Source of the DNA: Casuarina equisetifolia
Taxonomy: Eukaryota > Streptophyta > Magnoliopsida > Fagales > Casuarinaceae
Assembly: GCA_028551475.1 (NCBI GenBank)
Contig: CM052356.1
Location: 21,913,884-21,977,883 of the forward strand
Direction: 5' to 3'
Length of the DNA stretch: 64,000 nt
Shown: piece by piece, positions 28,438 through 40,196 of the stretch
How positions within the stretch are numbered: position 1 is the first letter of the stretch
Layout of the letters: each line of letters starts with the position of its first letter
Notes under the pieces: generated by a model
What the model was told of the DNA's origin: nothing
The model's input: the letters and a program-made list of their open reading frames with translations, nothing else
Database searches by the model: none
Position numbers and translations under genes: made by a program

Positions 28438-31400
28438 TCATTCGTGGAAAAGCTCCATGGGTATTGATGGAGGGCAGTACTTCCTTGCCACGAACTTGTA
28501 CTAACGTAAAAAAAAACAAGTTAGTGTAAAATGGTCCATATAAATTACAAAAAGAGAGAAACAATAAAGAATAAAAGCAGTCCTGGATACAATAAATGAA
28601 AAAAAAAAAAAAACTCTTACGAAAACAAGTTTTAGCCAAACCTTTCACATGTATACACCTAATGATCAAGTGATGTGATTCTTTTTAAGTGGAAAAGGTC
28701 CACGAATAATTTCTGCAATATCGAAGATAACCCCTTTGCACTGAAATGCAAACTTACAAGACTAACTAATGTGAGCACTTTAATTTTTAGTAGTTTTTAA
28801 CCATTTGGCTCAATTAGTAATTAAGGCATTTAGTTAAAACTTTAAAGATCTACTAAATATCCAATAGCCTAATTGGTTGCCATCATGTCGATTGACGTGA
28901 GTCAACCACGAATGCACTTCTAAGAGTAAGTGTTCTATTTAAAAAATTACAGCACAAAGTTTAAATAACCAAAAACCAATATATGATATGCCTCTTATTA
29001 AACTACCATACTTCTATTAATTAATGTTTGCTATGTAGAAGATTAGCTCAGTTCATCTTGATATCTAGTGCCTCTACCACCATTTCAAAGTCTTTCATTG
29101 TTCTACTTACAATGTCCTTTTCCAATCGCTAAACAAACTTCCTGATAATAACCAACTCTCAGCTTAATATTTGCAAATAAACTTTGGGAATTCATGTCAA
29201 AAGTCCTTTGACTCACATTTTTTCAAAGAAACTCTCTCATGCTCTACCAGAAACTCAGGAATTGATAACGCACAGATAAGCAAAATGATTAACCAGTATA
29301 GTGCAGCATAGGTTAAATCAAGAAGGGCTGTGCTAACTGATTTAAAATGCCTAATGTTGACGTATCTCATATTTCACTCTTCATCCAAAGGAGCAGCTAT
29401 CCATACCTTATGCTGGCTGTACTTCTCCCTAATTGCTGGTAGATTAGAATTTCTGTTATCAAAGCACAAGCTGTGTAGCGCCTTGACACACTCCCTTAAA
29501 TCAGACGCTTGGTAAAGTGTGTAATGCCTCAACGTATAATTCTGTACCAGCACATATACGACATTATATAACTATATTAGCAAAAACGGAGTAGATTGCA
29601 TCTTGGTATAAGCCAAATCTGTCTAATTCATTCACACATACCCAGGGCATTTTTGAGGGTAAAAGAATAAATCTGGCCAAGAAAGTAGCAGAAGCAGCAA
29701 CTAATGATGGAGCATAACGGAGCATGCCATACTCTAGGAGAGATAACTCGGTAAGGTAGCTGGCCAAGCACTCCAATTGGAACGATGGAACCTAAGAAAA
29801 GTGGCAGTTACCTCAGAGTCATGCAACCAAACTATAGTCACCACCATGAAACGAAAGAAATTTCATCACACTTTTTAGTAAAATCGGCAGCAACCTCAGT
29901 CATATGCTTCTTTCAACTTTAATGTAATCATCAATTTTAAATGAAAAGTTTGTTACAATGTCTAATGATTAATGCCAAAATCCACTGAGATGACCAAAAA
30001 AATGTTTTTAAACCAGTAAGTCTTGAAGGAATCACAGAGAAACGAGTACTAAATGCAGTTTGGTCCAAAAAAGAGATACCTTACTGGTGGCCTGGGCAAC
30101 AGCGACAAATCGCCTGAACAAATTCCATACGTAACCAAAATCAAAATCCAAAAGGACGTATATTATATAGTATTACAAATGGTAGTTGTTACCTCAAAAA
30201 ACATTTAGCTGTTGGGGCTGTCATTTCAAACTTCAAGTAATTCAACACATCAGATTCCATTTGCAAAACCTGCAAAAATTGCATCACGTCAATGCTTATA
30301 TAGATTGGATAATAAGGGTAATTTAAAGAAGCATTAAAAAAAAAGTTATGGTAATATATAAATGAAGCAAACCTCCCCCTTGAAGTATGTATTATCAGTG
30401 ACATAACAGAGCTCATGCAAGCTAGGTGGACAGATCTCCTCATATTTACTGCCGACATAATCACACCTCAAGTTATTATATACTTCTTGCCATCATAAAA
30501 ACCGAAATAAGTATCACATACACTTCTAAAACAACCCCACACACAAAGTCAGTTCAGCAAAACCAAAATAAAGTCTTACGCAGCAATCATCATGCAAGCA
30601 ACACCAAGCAATTGTAAGTGTTGCCTCTTGACCGACTGGCCCGAAAGAAAACGATCAATGTAGTTAACGGTCAAAAATAGTGTCTCAGGTAGAAGCCGGT
30701 ACTCTTCTGCAACCTAAAGTTGACATTAGAGGTAAGAAAACCAAAAGACTAATATAACTGCAGAATTATGGAGAATACCTGATGATATCGACCACGAGTA
30801 TTTTTACATGAAACGAAAATTTCAATTGGTGCTTGTTATGGAATAAACATGACCTTGGAAAGTGGGATAAAGAAGGAAGCGGATTCCTTGATAATAAAAT
30901 CGCCACGACAATATCATTAACCATAATAAATTACCTCCACAAGCCAATCAATCAGTATTGCGCGCATGCTGGCATTAATATCCTTTTGGAGCCTTTCCAT
31001 GAAGTCTGCCAAAGGACTTCTGTTTGCCTAAAGTACCACCAATTTCAGTAAGTAATAGCATAAGGAGGGGATTGACATGATAAGAAAATATATGGCTCAT
31101 TCAAAATAGGATAGTAATATATGCTGAACCTCAGTTGCACGCAAGTGCTTGTAGATATCGCAAGCAATGGTTGCACAAAACTGTGGGTCCAGGAAATTAT
31201 TATCAATATCAACAGTTGTTTCCGGTTCTAACTCCCTATGTATAACGCTCTTGCAGACGTTCCCTGAAATAACATGAGAAATTACCTCAGAAAAGGCACC
31301 AAATAAGAGAAGAAGATATGCAATTTGCAGCTGATTAAATTGAAATAAGGTATCAATGCCCATGTTGGCCAGAAGTTCAGAATTGTCATATGCCAATTTA

Positions 31401-32982
31401 CATGTCAAATGAGATCAAAATCCTTCCGAAGGACAAACCTGTTTTCTCCGCATTGTCTGCAATGCAGAGGCTGTTACATGTCTTCCTCTCAATCATCATA
31501 ACTTCTGTAATGTCCTCATTATCAATATATTCCAATTCTGGACTCTTCATGGAATCAGAGCCCGACATGCTCTCATCCATAGAAATGGAATCACTAACTG
31601 ATTCACTTGGAGAAAAATCTATTCCTCGAGGGGCATGAAGTATGCTATTTGAAGCCGGAAGAACGACATCCTTGCTGCTTGGAGCAGAAAGGGCTGCAAC
31701 ACTAGGCATAGGTTGATCACTGACAGAAGATGTATCATTGGATAGAGCCGAGAAACTTGATTTCAAGCTCAAGGATGAGGTCAAAATATTCCCCGCGATG
31801 ACTATATTCTCAGTGCAAGCAGACAAGTCCTTAGTCTTGGCAATTTTAGCCACACATGGCACCTTCAAGTACAAAACTCAATTAATCTTTCTATGAAATT
31901 TCAAAACAAGTATACAATTCTTTCCCTTTGAGACAATATGCTAGAAGATGATACTTATATCAAATGTCAATCCAAGATGAAAGACTAAAATTATTCTAAC
32001 AACCATGGTTCAAGGGATTCATATGCAAAAAAAATATAAGTCACCCAATATCCAATATATGTACAGTCCATTTTCTAGAACCAAATCCTCAAAAATGCAG
32101 ATGGACCGCTCTGAATTTTATTCAATGTTTAGAACCCTGACACTCTTGAAATGCATGATAATTGACTGACTTGGAAATTATGAAACCAAAAGCTGATCTG
32201 GCTCATTAAGAAAAAAAATGCTTTTACTTGTTATCAACTAAAATGAAATGAAATTTTTGACTGTCAGATTAGATAACCAGACGCATCTCCAGGAAGGTGC
32301 GAGACAAGCATGAATTAATCTTAAGTTTAAATAAATGCTAGGTGTACAAAAATCATACAAACGTAAAACTACTGAAAGCATGACATAAATTGGACAGGTA
32401 CAAAAAATAATAAATAAGTGCGACATGATTTAGCACGTGATTTGATAAGGTGTTCATATGTAGACTCATTTATCCACGCTAATTCTTCTTAGTGTATCAT
32501 TTGTGAAATAAGCTTAAATGGTACGGAATAAGATTATTTAATCCTAGAAAAATACAGATTTGTCGATTCAAGAAAGACAGGGGTCAAAACATGGCTTAAC
32601 AAAGAACCCAAGACCTCCTTTATCAACGCCCGGGTTTCAGGTGCCCAAACCTTGAGGAATTCCATGGATCACAAACTGAGTGATCATAAACCGTACCCTA
32701 AGCGATCTTCCACGATAACGTAAACACATGCTATCAAACAACTTCACTAGAAAAACAGAGCAAAATTGTGTTCATAGAAACCAAGCGCACCAGAGGGTTG
32801 GACGAAGGGAGCGAGGCCCGTGAATTACTCTCACCAACATTTCTCTGGTTCGAGACGTCCGCGAGAGCAGGTCGTTTCTTTGCCAATTGAGGCTTCGCCG
32901 TCATCGTGACCTTCTTGATCGGATCGTCCAAAGAAGAGGAACTTGACGAAGACGGTGCCGGACGGCAATTGCTGGTCGACAT
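28438..32982 (-). CDS. CYCA1: A1-type mitotic cyclin, copy b
   Basis: Eleven minus-strand exons give 503 codons: 32982-32791, 31862-31439, 31263-31130, 31027-30935, 30713-30580, 30448-30373, 30269-30193, 30113-30080, 29791-29642, 29541-29407 and 28500-28438. Exons 4 to 11 match copy a base for base in length. The D-box is RPALADVSN at 37-45. Also present are [80 protein letters not shown] and the cyclin C domain. The segment after KYEEIC reads [15 protein letters not shown], against [15 protein letters not shown] in copy a and in most A and B cyclins. The last intron is 906 bp, against 80 bp in copy a. The gene looks intact. Role as for copy a: a CDK partner in S phase and mitosis. Confidence 0.95.
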
Positions 32983-33215
32983 CTCGGGTCAAAACCCCAA
33001 CCGAATAATCCCCTGCAAGAACGTGATGTCCACTATAGCTTTGTTCGCTTCAAAATCAGTCAAGAAACCAATCCAAAAGAAAGAAGGGAAAAGAAAAGCA
33101 TCAAACCTTGTAAGCGATTATGCGAACGAAGAAATTAGGTGTTGGTGTCAGTTTCGGGTTCAGCGATTGTTGAAGGATTCTCGAATTTTGTTAATATTTC
33201 ATGAAGAGCTATGAC

Positions 33216-33325
33216 GCGGGAAGAGGCGTGGGTTTGAAAGGAAGAGAGATCTTGGCCGTCAGTGTGGGAAGGATCTGGACCGTCTGGAGTGGAAATAATG
33301 CGGATGTTAGACACCGAGCGGGAAA
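33216..33325 (-). promoter_or_regulatory. E2F-type sites upstream of cyclin copy b
   Basis: On the minus strand TTTCCCGC (33318-33325) matches the E2F consensus TTTSSCGS exactly, and CTTCCCGC (33216-33223) matches it at seven of eight positions. They lie about 235-345 bp upstream of the ATG. E2F factors drive G1/S genes. This suggests earlier expression than copy a, which has MSA-like elements instead. Confidence 0.45.
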
Positions 33326-35029
33326 CTGCACTCCGATGCAGTATCTTGGCCAAGAAGCAAGCATACACAATTTCTTTTTGGGTTTAATCGTCTAAATGCA
33401 AAAACTAAATTAAATTAGCGGTTTAAACCGAGAAACAGTTATTTAAGAATTGAGTTTTGCCAATAACCAAAACCATGCTGCCTGTACAAAACGAGACAGA
33501 CTGCCCTTAATCTTGTCTTCTGCAGAGTGCAAATGCGAAGGAGTCCAAATTTACGCTTTATAAGCGAAAGGTACTTCCCGCAGGCTTCATTAGTATTAAA
33601 TTTGTATGTAGTCCATGCAGCCCAAAAACTCCTCTGCCAATATAATTGTCAGAAGAACATGAAGTGGCCATTTATTTAGATATTCAAGTTACCAATTGGC
33701 AAACCGTGCGCATTTTATATTCATGTAGACGTAGAAGTGTTTTACTTTTTGCATTAAAAAACAATATAAAAGGATAATTAACAACATTAAGTGTATACTC
33801 TCATCTAAATTCTAAGTCTTAAATATAGTGTAGGACAAATCCCAACATACCCGTTTTGGAAAACTACCAATTAAGTGGGAAGAACCCCAGTGATAAGAAT
33901 AAAGTCCACATCCTAAATGAGAAAGAGCACAAGTAGCCAAGAAGGCTCGGCCTAGGTAAAATTACGCTTTAATACAATGTTAAGAACTAAGGCCTAACTT
34001 CAAAACACATGTCTAAAGGTAATACATCCATGACTATTAATAAGGCCACAAAACCAATGATTCATATATGATGTGGGACAAATCTCAACAATAATGATTT
34101 ATCTATGTTCATAATATTAATTAGTAACTTTTATTTACTGTGGTGCCGAAGGATGGAGGAAGCCTACTCTTAATACATGCAAAGCCTCTAGTCTTTCTTT
34201 TGTAAACTAAAAAGCTATTAGAAATTACCCACTCATTGTATATTAAGTTAATTTACATATTTGCCCCCACCTCTATACAGAAAAGGACCAATCTACCTAA
34301 CTTAAATTCTAAGTCTTGACAATCTTTTTGTTGAAGTCAAATTAGTAGAATATTATATACACCAAGAAAAATTGCTCCTTATTTAGAATTCTAGTTGGAG
34401 TTCATTCTACCAACCCAATAGTTATTTCCAAGTGTCGCCTATCAACAACTTTGTCAACATATTAGATTTATTGCCATTAGTATGGATTTTTTCAAGATTT
34501 TTTTTTTGTTTGGGATGTGGAACGCAAGATCTAAGCCCTGAGTGGGAAATAACCAACCAATGGGTTGCCACGAATCCAAAACATCTCTAATTGAGTAATA
34601 TGTTACGTCAATGTACTATTGAATGTAATGTAATATTTTTATTAAATTAAATGGCACTTCACTTATCACTATAAGAAACAAATTTATTTTAATTTCACTC
34701 AAGTTCTTACACAAGTTTCATTATTTACAAAATTTCTTTATCACCTTTAGTGATTGTTATATATTATACTTCTGTTATTTACAAGGAAACAAACTTTTAT
34801 AACTTAATCTACCATTACAATATTTCCCTCCTTTGGTGCTCCAGGGACTTGTATAAACAATTCATGTGAAATGCAAATGCTTCGAATGCTTGCTGATTTT
34901 TCTATCTTCTACCAAAAAAACATTTACACTTACCCAAAAGTAAAAAGTGACAGTAGTAGAGTATCATGTAAGGCAACACTAAAAGAAACGTTGCTCCGTC
35001 TTATTGATTTCTTTCCCAGGTTCCTTCTG
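33326..35029. other. Intergenic stretch with repeat remnants
   Basis: The sequence (A/G)GGACAAATC(C/T)CAACA occurs near 33832 and again near 34070, about 240 bp apart, on either side of low-copy-looking DNA. It is a phrase common in plant transposon remnants. The rest is AT-rich. No supported gene; the right end is the 3' flank of the intact GLR. Confidence 0.4.
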
Positions 35030-38000
35030 CTAGCGGCCAACAGACCTCCTTCTTCTACAACGAATTTGGAAATTCAGATAAGCTTGCTCAAGAAATGTTG
35101 CTCCCCAAATCCGGACTCTACTGTCTATCAATGCTGCTGGTGTGAAAGGCATATTGAGCTGACGCCTTCGTGCCAGACGCACCATGGTAATTAGGAATGA
35201 AATTGCAGCAATGCTACCTGAAAAAAGAAAGAGGGTATAGAAAGGCTCTGGACCTAACTGTAGATCATCGTTCAAGCCGGTTGAAGAGGAGCACGTATTT
35301 GAGGAGAGCATGTAGCTTTCGAGTTGTTTTATATCTCCTATTTGTATCACTTCAAGTATTGCCTTTGAAATGTCTGCGGTCAAAGGGGAACCCTTTGGAA
35401 AAGCCTGAGGGTGTTTGAACAGAAATCAGTTTTGAAGGAAATTTGAGGGTCAGTAGGTAGTACATAGACTTCAAAGCTGGCAAAAAAGGACGACGAAAAA
35501 GGAGAGGAGCTTACAAAGCCAAACCCGCCGAGAGGAAAAGTGGGTCCAGTTGTGGTGTAGCCCTTGCAGTATTTTGCAAGGAAGACTTTAGCATGTGGGA
35601 CAACAAAGAAAGCTGCTGCGATGTCCCCCTTTTGAAAGGCTTCTGGATAGTCGTCTACGGAGTTAAATCCCTTGACATTCTCCAGCTTAAAATGTAACAC
35701 ATCGATCAAATATTTTACGATGAAAGAATTCCCATTATACCCAATTACACCATTTGTCCTGCGAAGTGTCTCAATATCCAACACAGCCGGTTTAAACCGA
35801 TAAACAGTCATTTTGGAAGTGAGGCTTGCAGTGAAACTGGCTGAGACGATTAGAATAACAAGAAACCACGGTGCCAGTACAAAACGAGACAAAGTGTTCG
35901 TAATTGGTTCTCCTGCAGAATGCATATGGAATGGAGACAGGCTTTAATACTTTTAAAGAAGTATCTAGTCCCTAGTATGTATGGGGAAAAGAAAAAGGGT
36001 AATGTTTAAGGTCAGGTGATCCAATCAGTTTCTAGCCTAATAGCACAGTTTAGAGGGTTCAATACTATTTATAAACCACACTTTTTCCTTAAAAACTACT
36101 ATCTTAAATCATATGACTTGTTAAGCTTAAATTCAATGCAAAACAAAACCCATCAAAAATAGGCGTCATTTGTTTTCTCTATTTACACTAATTATTGAAT
36201 TACCTAGACACCCAAGTTACAAAGTGATACACATGCTCATTTTATGCTCCCTTAGCAGGGATATTATGTGTTTTTGTGTTAAAATCCAGCGTAAAGGAGA
36301 TTTCTGGACGATGTTGACGAGTTTTTCTTCCTCTTAAATGCTTTAAGTTTCTCCTCTCGAATAATAATGTAATTCATTCGTCAGAAAAAGAGATTGAGAC
36401 TTACTTTGTGCAAAGAACAAGACGGTGATGGAAAACCACAGCATGGCTCCAAAACCTCCGAATTCAGGATTATTTCCTCTTTCAATAAGCCAAATTACGA
36501 ATCCTATCGACAAGTGCATCCCTATCATCAGCATCCACATTTTGGTCGTAAAGACTTGGATGGCTAAACACGTCCCTTTCTGCTTGTCTTGTTGTGTGGC
36601 AACTACCATGACTAACCCAGAGTCAATATATGCCTGTGTATATTCAACATATTGAAGCCGATATGCCATTATTTCTATATCACCAACTGCTGCATCGAAG
36701 TCCTGTTAATATACCAATATTATTGTAAGGAAGAAATTAAATACAGAGACAAATCTGAGTTTTAGAACCATAAGGCGAGAGAGTACGGGTTAAACTCAGT
36801 CTTTTATCCGCCCTATTAAAAATACAAAATTGGCTCTTTAGGAAGCAAAAGTTATGAGTCAACCGGAAACAAGGGGAAGAACTACCTTGTCGTAGACCTT
36901 TTCGACCAGATCGTCGTATGAATCATAGCATGGGACCAAAACATAAGGCAGGTGATAGGGGAGACGCTTCACAACTGCTTCAAACACGTCAATGGAAAAA
37001 CCGGTGATGAATGTCTTATTCAGCTCCTGGTCATAACTCACTCTCACGAACTGTTTGAAGGCCCCCTTGGCAGGAACCCCTATCTTCAATGGTTTCTCCT
37101 CACCACTGCAAGTGCATCCCTTTGGTACTGTCTGCGATCCACCTGGCCAAAAGATTGGCCCTTCTACTTCTGCTGAAACATTACCAATTCTTACTTTCGA
37201 GCTATCGTGTTCAACGAAGTTCTTTGCGAAGCCAAAATCAGGCGACCAGAAACCTATCTCCCTGTAGCTTTTACCAACCACATTAATGATCTGGAAAACT
37301 GGTAATTGTGATAATGTATCATTCTTGAAGCTTATCTTGCCACTTAGACCTTTGAAGTTACTGGACAAAATTCTTTGAAATAATTTTTGGGAGCTGATCT
37401 TTCTTCGTGATTTCGTAATGGCCCGAGCAATGGCCCAAGTTGCATCGTAAGCCCGGAGCGCAAAAATACTTGGGTGAGTGTTCTCCTCCTCAGAGAATTC
37501 TGATCCATATTTCTTACGGAATTTGGTTTTGAATTTCTTGAAATTTTCACGAGAAGACTCAAAACTGGATTTGAAACCAAGTACACCTTGCATGTTAAGA
37601 GTAACAGAAGAATCGACAGAATCAAGAAGGCTCGCGATCTCATCACCTACGATCCATACATAGCCTTGTTCCATCATACCCATTTGGTTTGCCTTTTTGA
37701 AGAGCAAATTAGCCAACTCTAAAGAACACTGTACAATTACAAAGACCCTGTTGCTCTTGCTCCTCAGCTTCTTGAGCTCCTCCTGAATGGTTGCTTTTGG
37801 TTCTAACAGGGACGATAGAGAGGGAAAAGTTGAGTGGTATTCAATCCGCGCGTCAACAGCTCGAAGTGCATCGGAAAGGAGGTTCAGCATTCCTAGTTCT
37901 TTCGAAAAGCCGTTGTTGTTTTCGTAAATCGTCGTCACCTTTCGCCACCTAAAACGGCCTACGATGGCGGCAATGCACTTCATGTGGAGGCTGACATCGT

Positions 38001-38848
38001 TTGCCATTTGAATGAGAAATGGCGGACGAACCGGAACTAATGGAGGAGATAGAGCCGGTGAATTTAGAGATAGGATAGGAATACCCCTGGTGGTCTTTCT
38101 AGTGTCAGATATTAGAGCAATTTCCTGTATTGTTAATGTTCCGACGATGGCTTCCACTTTTTTGCGGTTACTGAGATCGATTGCTGCAATAAAAATTAAG
38201 AATATTTTACCGTGTGGTATTTTTTTATTGCATCCATAATGGATTGGAGGATAGGAACCTAAAAAACAATCAAGATTCATCAATCTTGTTTTCGTTCTTA
38301 ACAAAACACTTGACTTTAAACCACGGAGTTGGGTTGCTTATACAATCGGCTGAAAATGATGAAGCATGGACTTTTTTGCCAATGAACTCTTAAACACAAG
38401 TCGAAACCTGGTTTGATTGTGAGATAAAGCAAAAGTACATTTATAGAGGAACTCAAGACTTTTTAAGCCTTTTGTATACTGTTCTATTTGAAGGCCTCAA
38501 ACATCTACTCGGATAGAATATTATATCATGCAGAACCTCATAAACGTGTATCTGTGAGAAGCTATAAAGCTTACCAGCAGAAGTTGCTTGAGCCGAACTT
38601 CCATGGGAATCTTTTAGTCGCAAAACCAGCTCAAGACAAGCCAAACGATGCATATCTTTGACTGCCAAATCCATGGCAACCTTCTGTTCCCTGCCCACAC
38701 GAGAATCATAATCCAAAACTGCGGCAACGTGTGCATATCTTTTTGTCGTTGAACAGTTGTTTCCTCCTTCCCGAGCGATGGACTTCGATGCCGCCGAGAA
38801 TAGCAGCACCAAGAAAAGAGAAAGACCACGGGACGTTTTCCACACCAT
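35030..38848 (-). CDS. Glutamate receptor-like channel, GLR2-type, complete
   Basis: Five minus-strand exons, 38848-38575, 38183-36886, 36702-36405, 35912-35515 and 35404-35030, keep phase at every join and give 880 codons, the usual GLR length. The frame is open above 38848 only with TTG. Order: signal peptide ([20 protein letters not shown]), ANF/LIVBP-like amino-terminal domain to about residue 420, ligand-binding S1 ([14 protein letters not shown] ... FSIDVFEAV), then [22 protein letters not shown] with the conserved ligand-contacting arginine at 539. Next come M1 ([20 protein letters not shown]), the pore region ([12 protein letters not shown]), M3 ([20 protein letters not shown]), S2, and M4 after LGPEPFYTL. 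Family knowledge: plant GLRs are amino-acid-gated cation channels in plasma and inner membranes, used in calcium and wound signalling. Clade 2 is the best fit. A disrupted sister copy lies at 18.8-22.8 kb in the opposite orientation. Confidence 0.94.
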
Positions 38849-40196
38849 GGATTTTGTTCTTGAGTGCGAAGAAGGTTGGTAGTGAAAACGATGAGAGTTG
38901 AAAGAGAAAGGAGTTTCCACTTTCCCAGGAAGGCCCAAATGTGGCTTAACCTTCGTCCCCTAGATGACTAATATACCGGTTCTTCTGACTGCTGCATGTT
39001 TCAAGGAAGTCAACCTTCTTGTGTCTGGATATTTGCACGAAATTCATTTAAGTGCACGTCATACATACAAGAAAACACGGAGAAAGTGAAGAAAGAGAAA
39101 AGTCTAGCATCTGGTATGCAATAAAGAAGGTCGAGGTTCTGCAACTTGTTGTAATGTTTAAGCGGGGCTTTCGAAATGAAAAGTCACGGTAGTTCTTGAT
39201 CAATCGTTGAAGAGGATGGCTGAACAAAATGTTACATTTTCCAAGGCCGAGAAGGTTCAAAGTCAGATATCTTCTCTTCCACGCAAATGACTGAATCTTC
39301 CTCCAAACTAGATACAAGAAAACTTCTACTCGAAAATTATATTTAAAAATTTTCAAAGTTTTTGTAAAAATTTATAATAATTAATAGTTTGTATGAAATC
39401 TTCCACTTCTTTTTTTTTTTTTTTTTGTCTTTGTAACAATAGTAGAGCTGTTTCGGCTTTTATCATTAAATTTTTATCTACTCGTTTTATTCCAAATGTA
39501 ATATACTATAATTTTGAAGAATATAGTTAATAGGGTTACAACAAAACTTTTATATTTAATAGCCTTAATCATGACTTCTTGTTTTCATTGTTTTTTCCAT
39601 TTCTTTTCCGCAAATGAGAAGTTTGTGTGCTTGCAGAGAAAGAACCTAACGTTTCTTTTCCGCAGTCAAGAGCATGAAGTCGCAGCTGGCCACAAAATCA
39701 GTTGCTCTTGACCAGAGATTGATATCAACGACCACGACCCCCTAGGATGCCTCTTGTGAGCTACGAATATTCTCCCATCCATGATTCTCCAATTATAATG
39801 ACTAAATAAAATTCAGTCGTTGAGAAAATAATGTAAGTAAAACAGCCTGCGCTTACACATATAATGTCTTTGGATATGACGCTTTATTTTATATTTTTTT
39901 TTATGTCTCCACTTAAAGATTGAAATAAAAAAACATTAACCGGGTTGCCAGGTTCTGCGACTCTTCCGAGGAGGCAACTGGTTTTCTTGGCCCCAGCCCC
40001 AACTTCTAGGAATCTGTCGTCGCCCCAACAGAAGAAAGAGCATTTATCTTATATATAGATAACAATAAGGTTTATTGTAGCGAAGAGTGATAATTACAGT
40101 GGTCGTGGCATTTATTTCAAGTTTATCGACATTTTCTACAGAACATTTTAGTACATCCTATAGTAGCTTATCTTACGCTTACAAAAGAGCCGGCAA
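38849..40196. other. GLR promoter side and gene-free spacer
   Basis: Upstream of the GLR start, with a W-box-like TTGACTT (minus strand, about 39008-39014). A T-run lies at about 39411-39426. The remainder is AT-rich with no supported gene and runs into the 3' flank of the PD40 protein gene. Confidence 0.4.
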
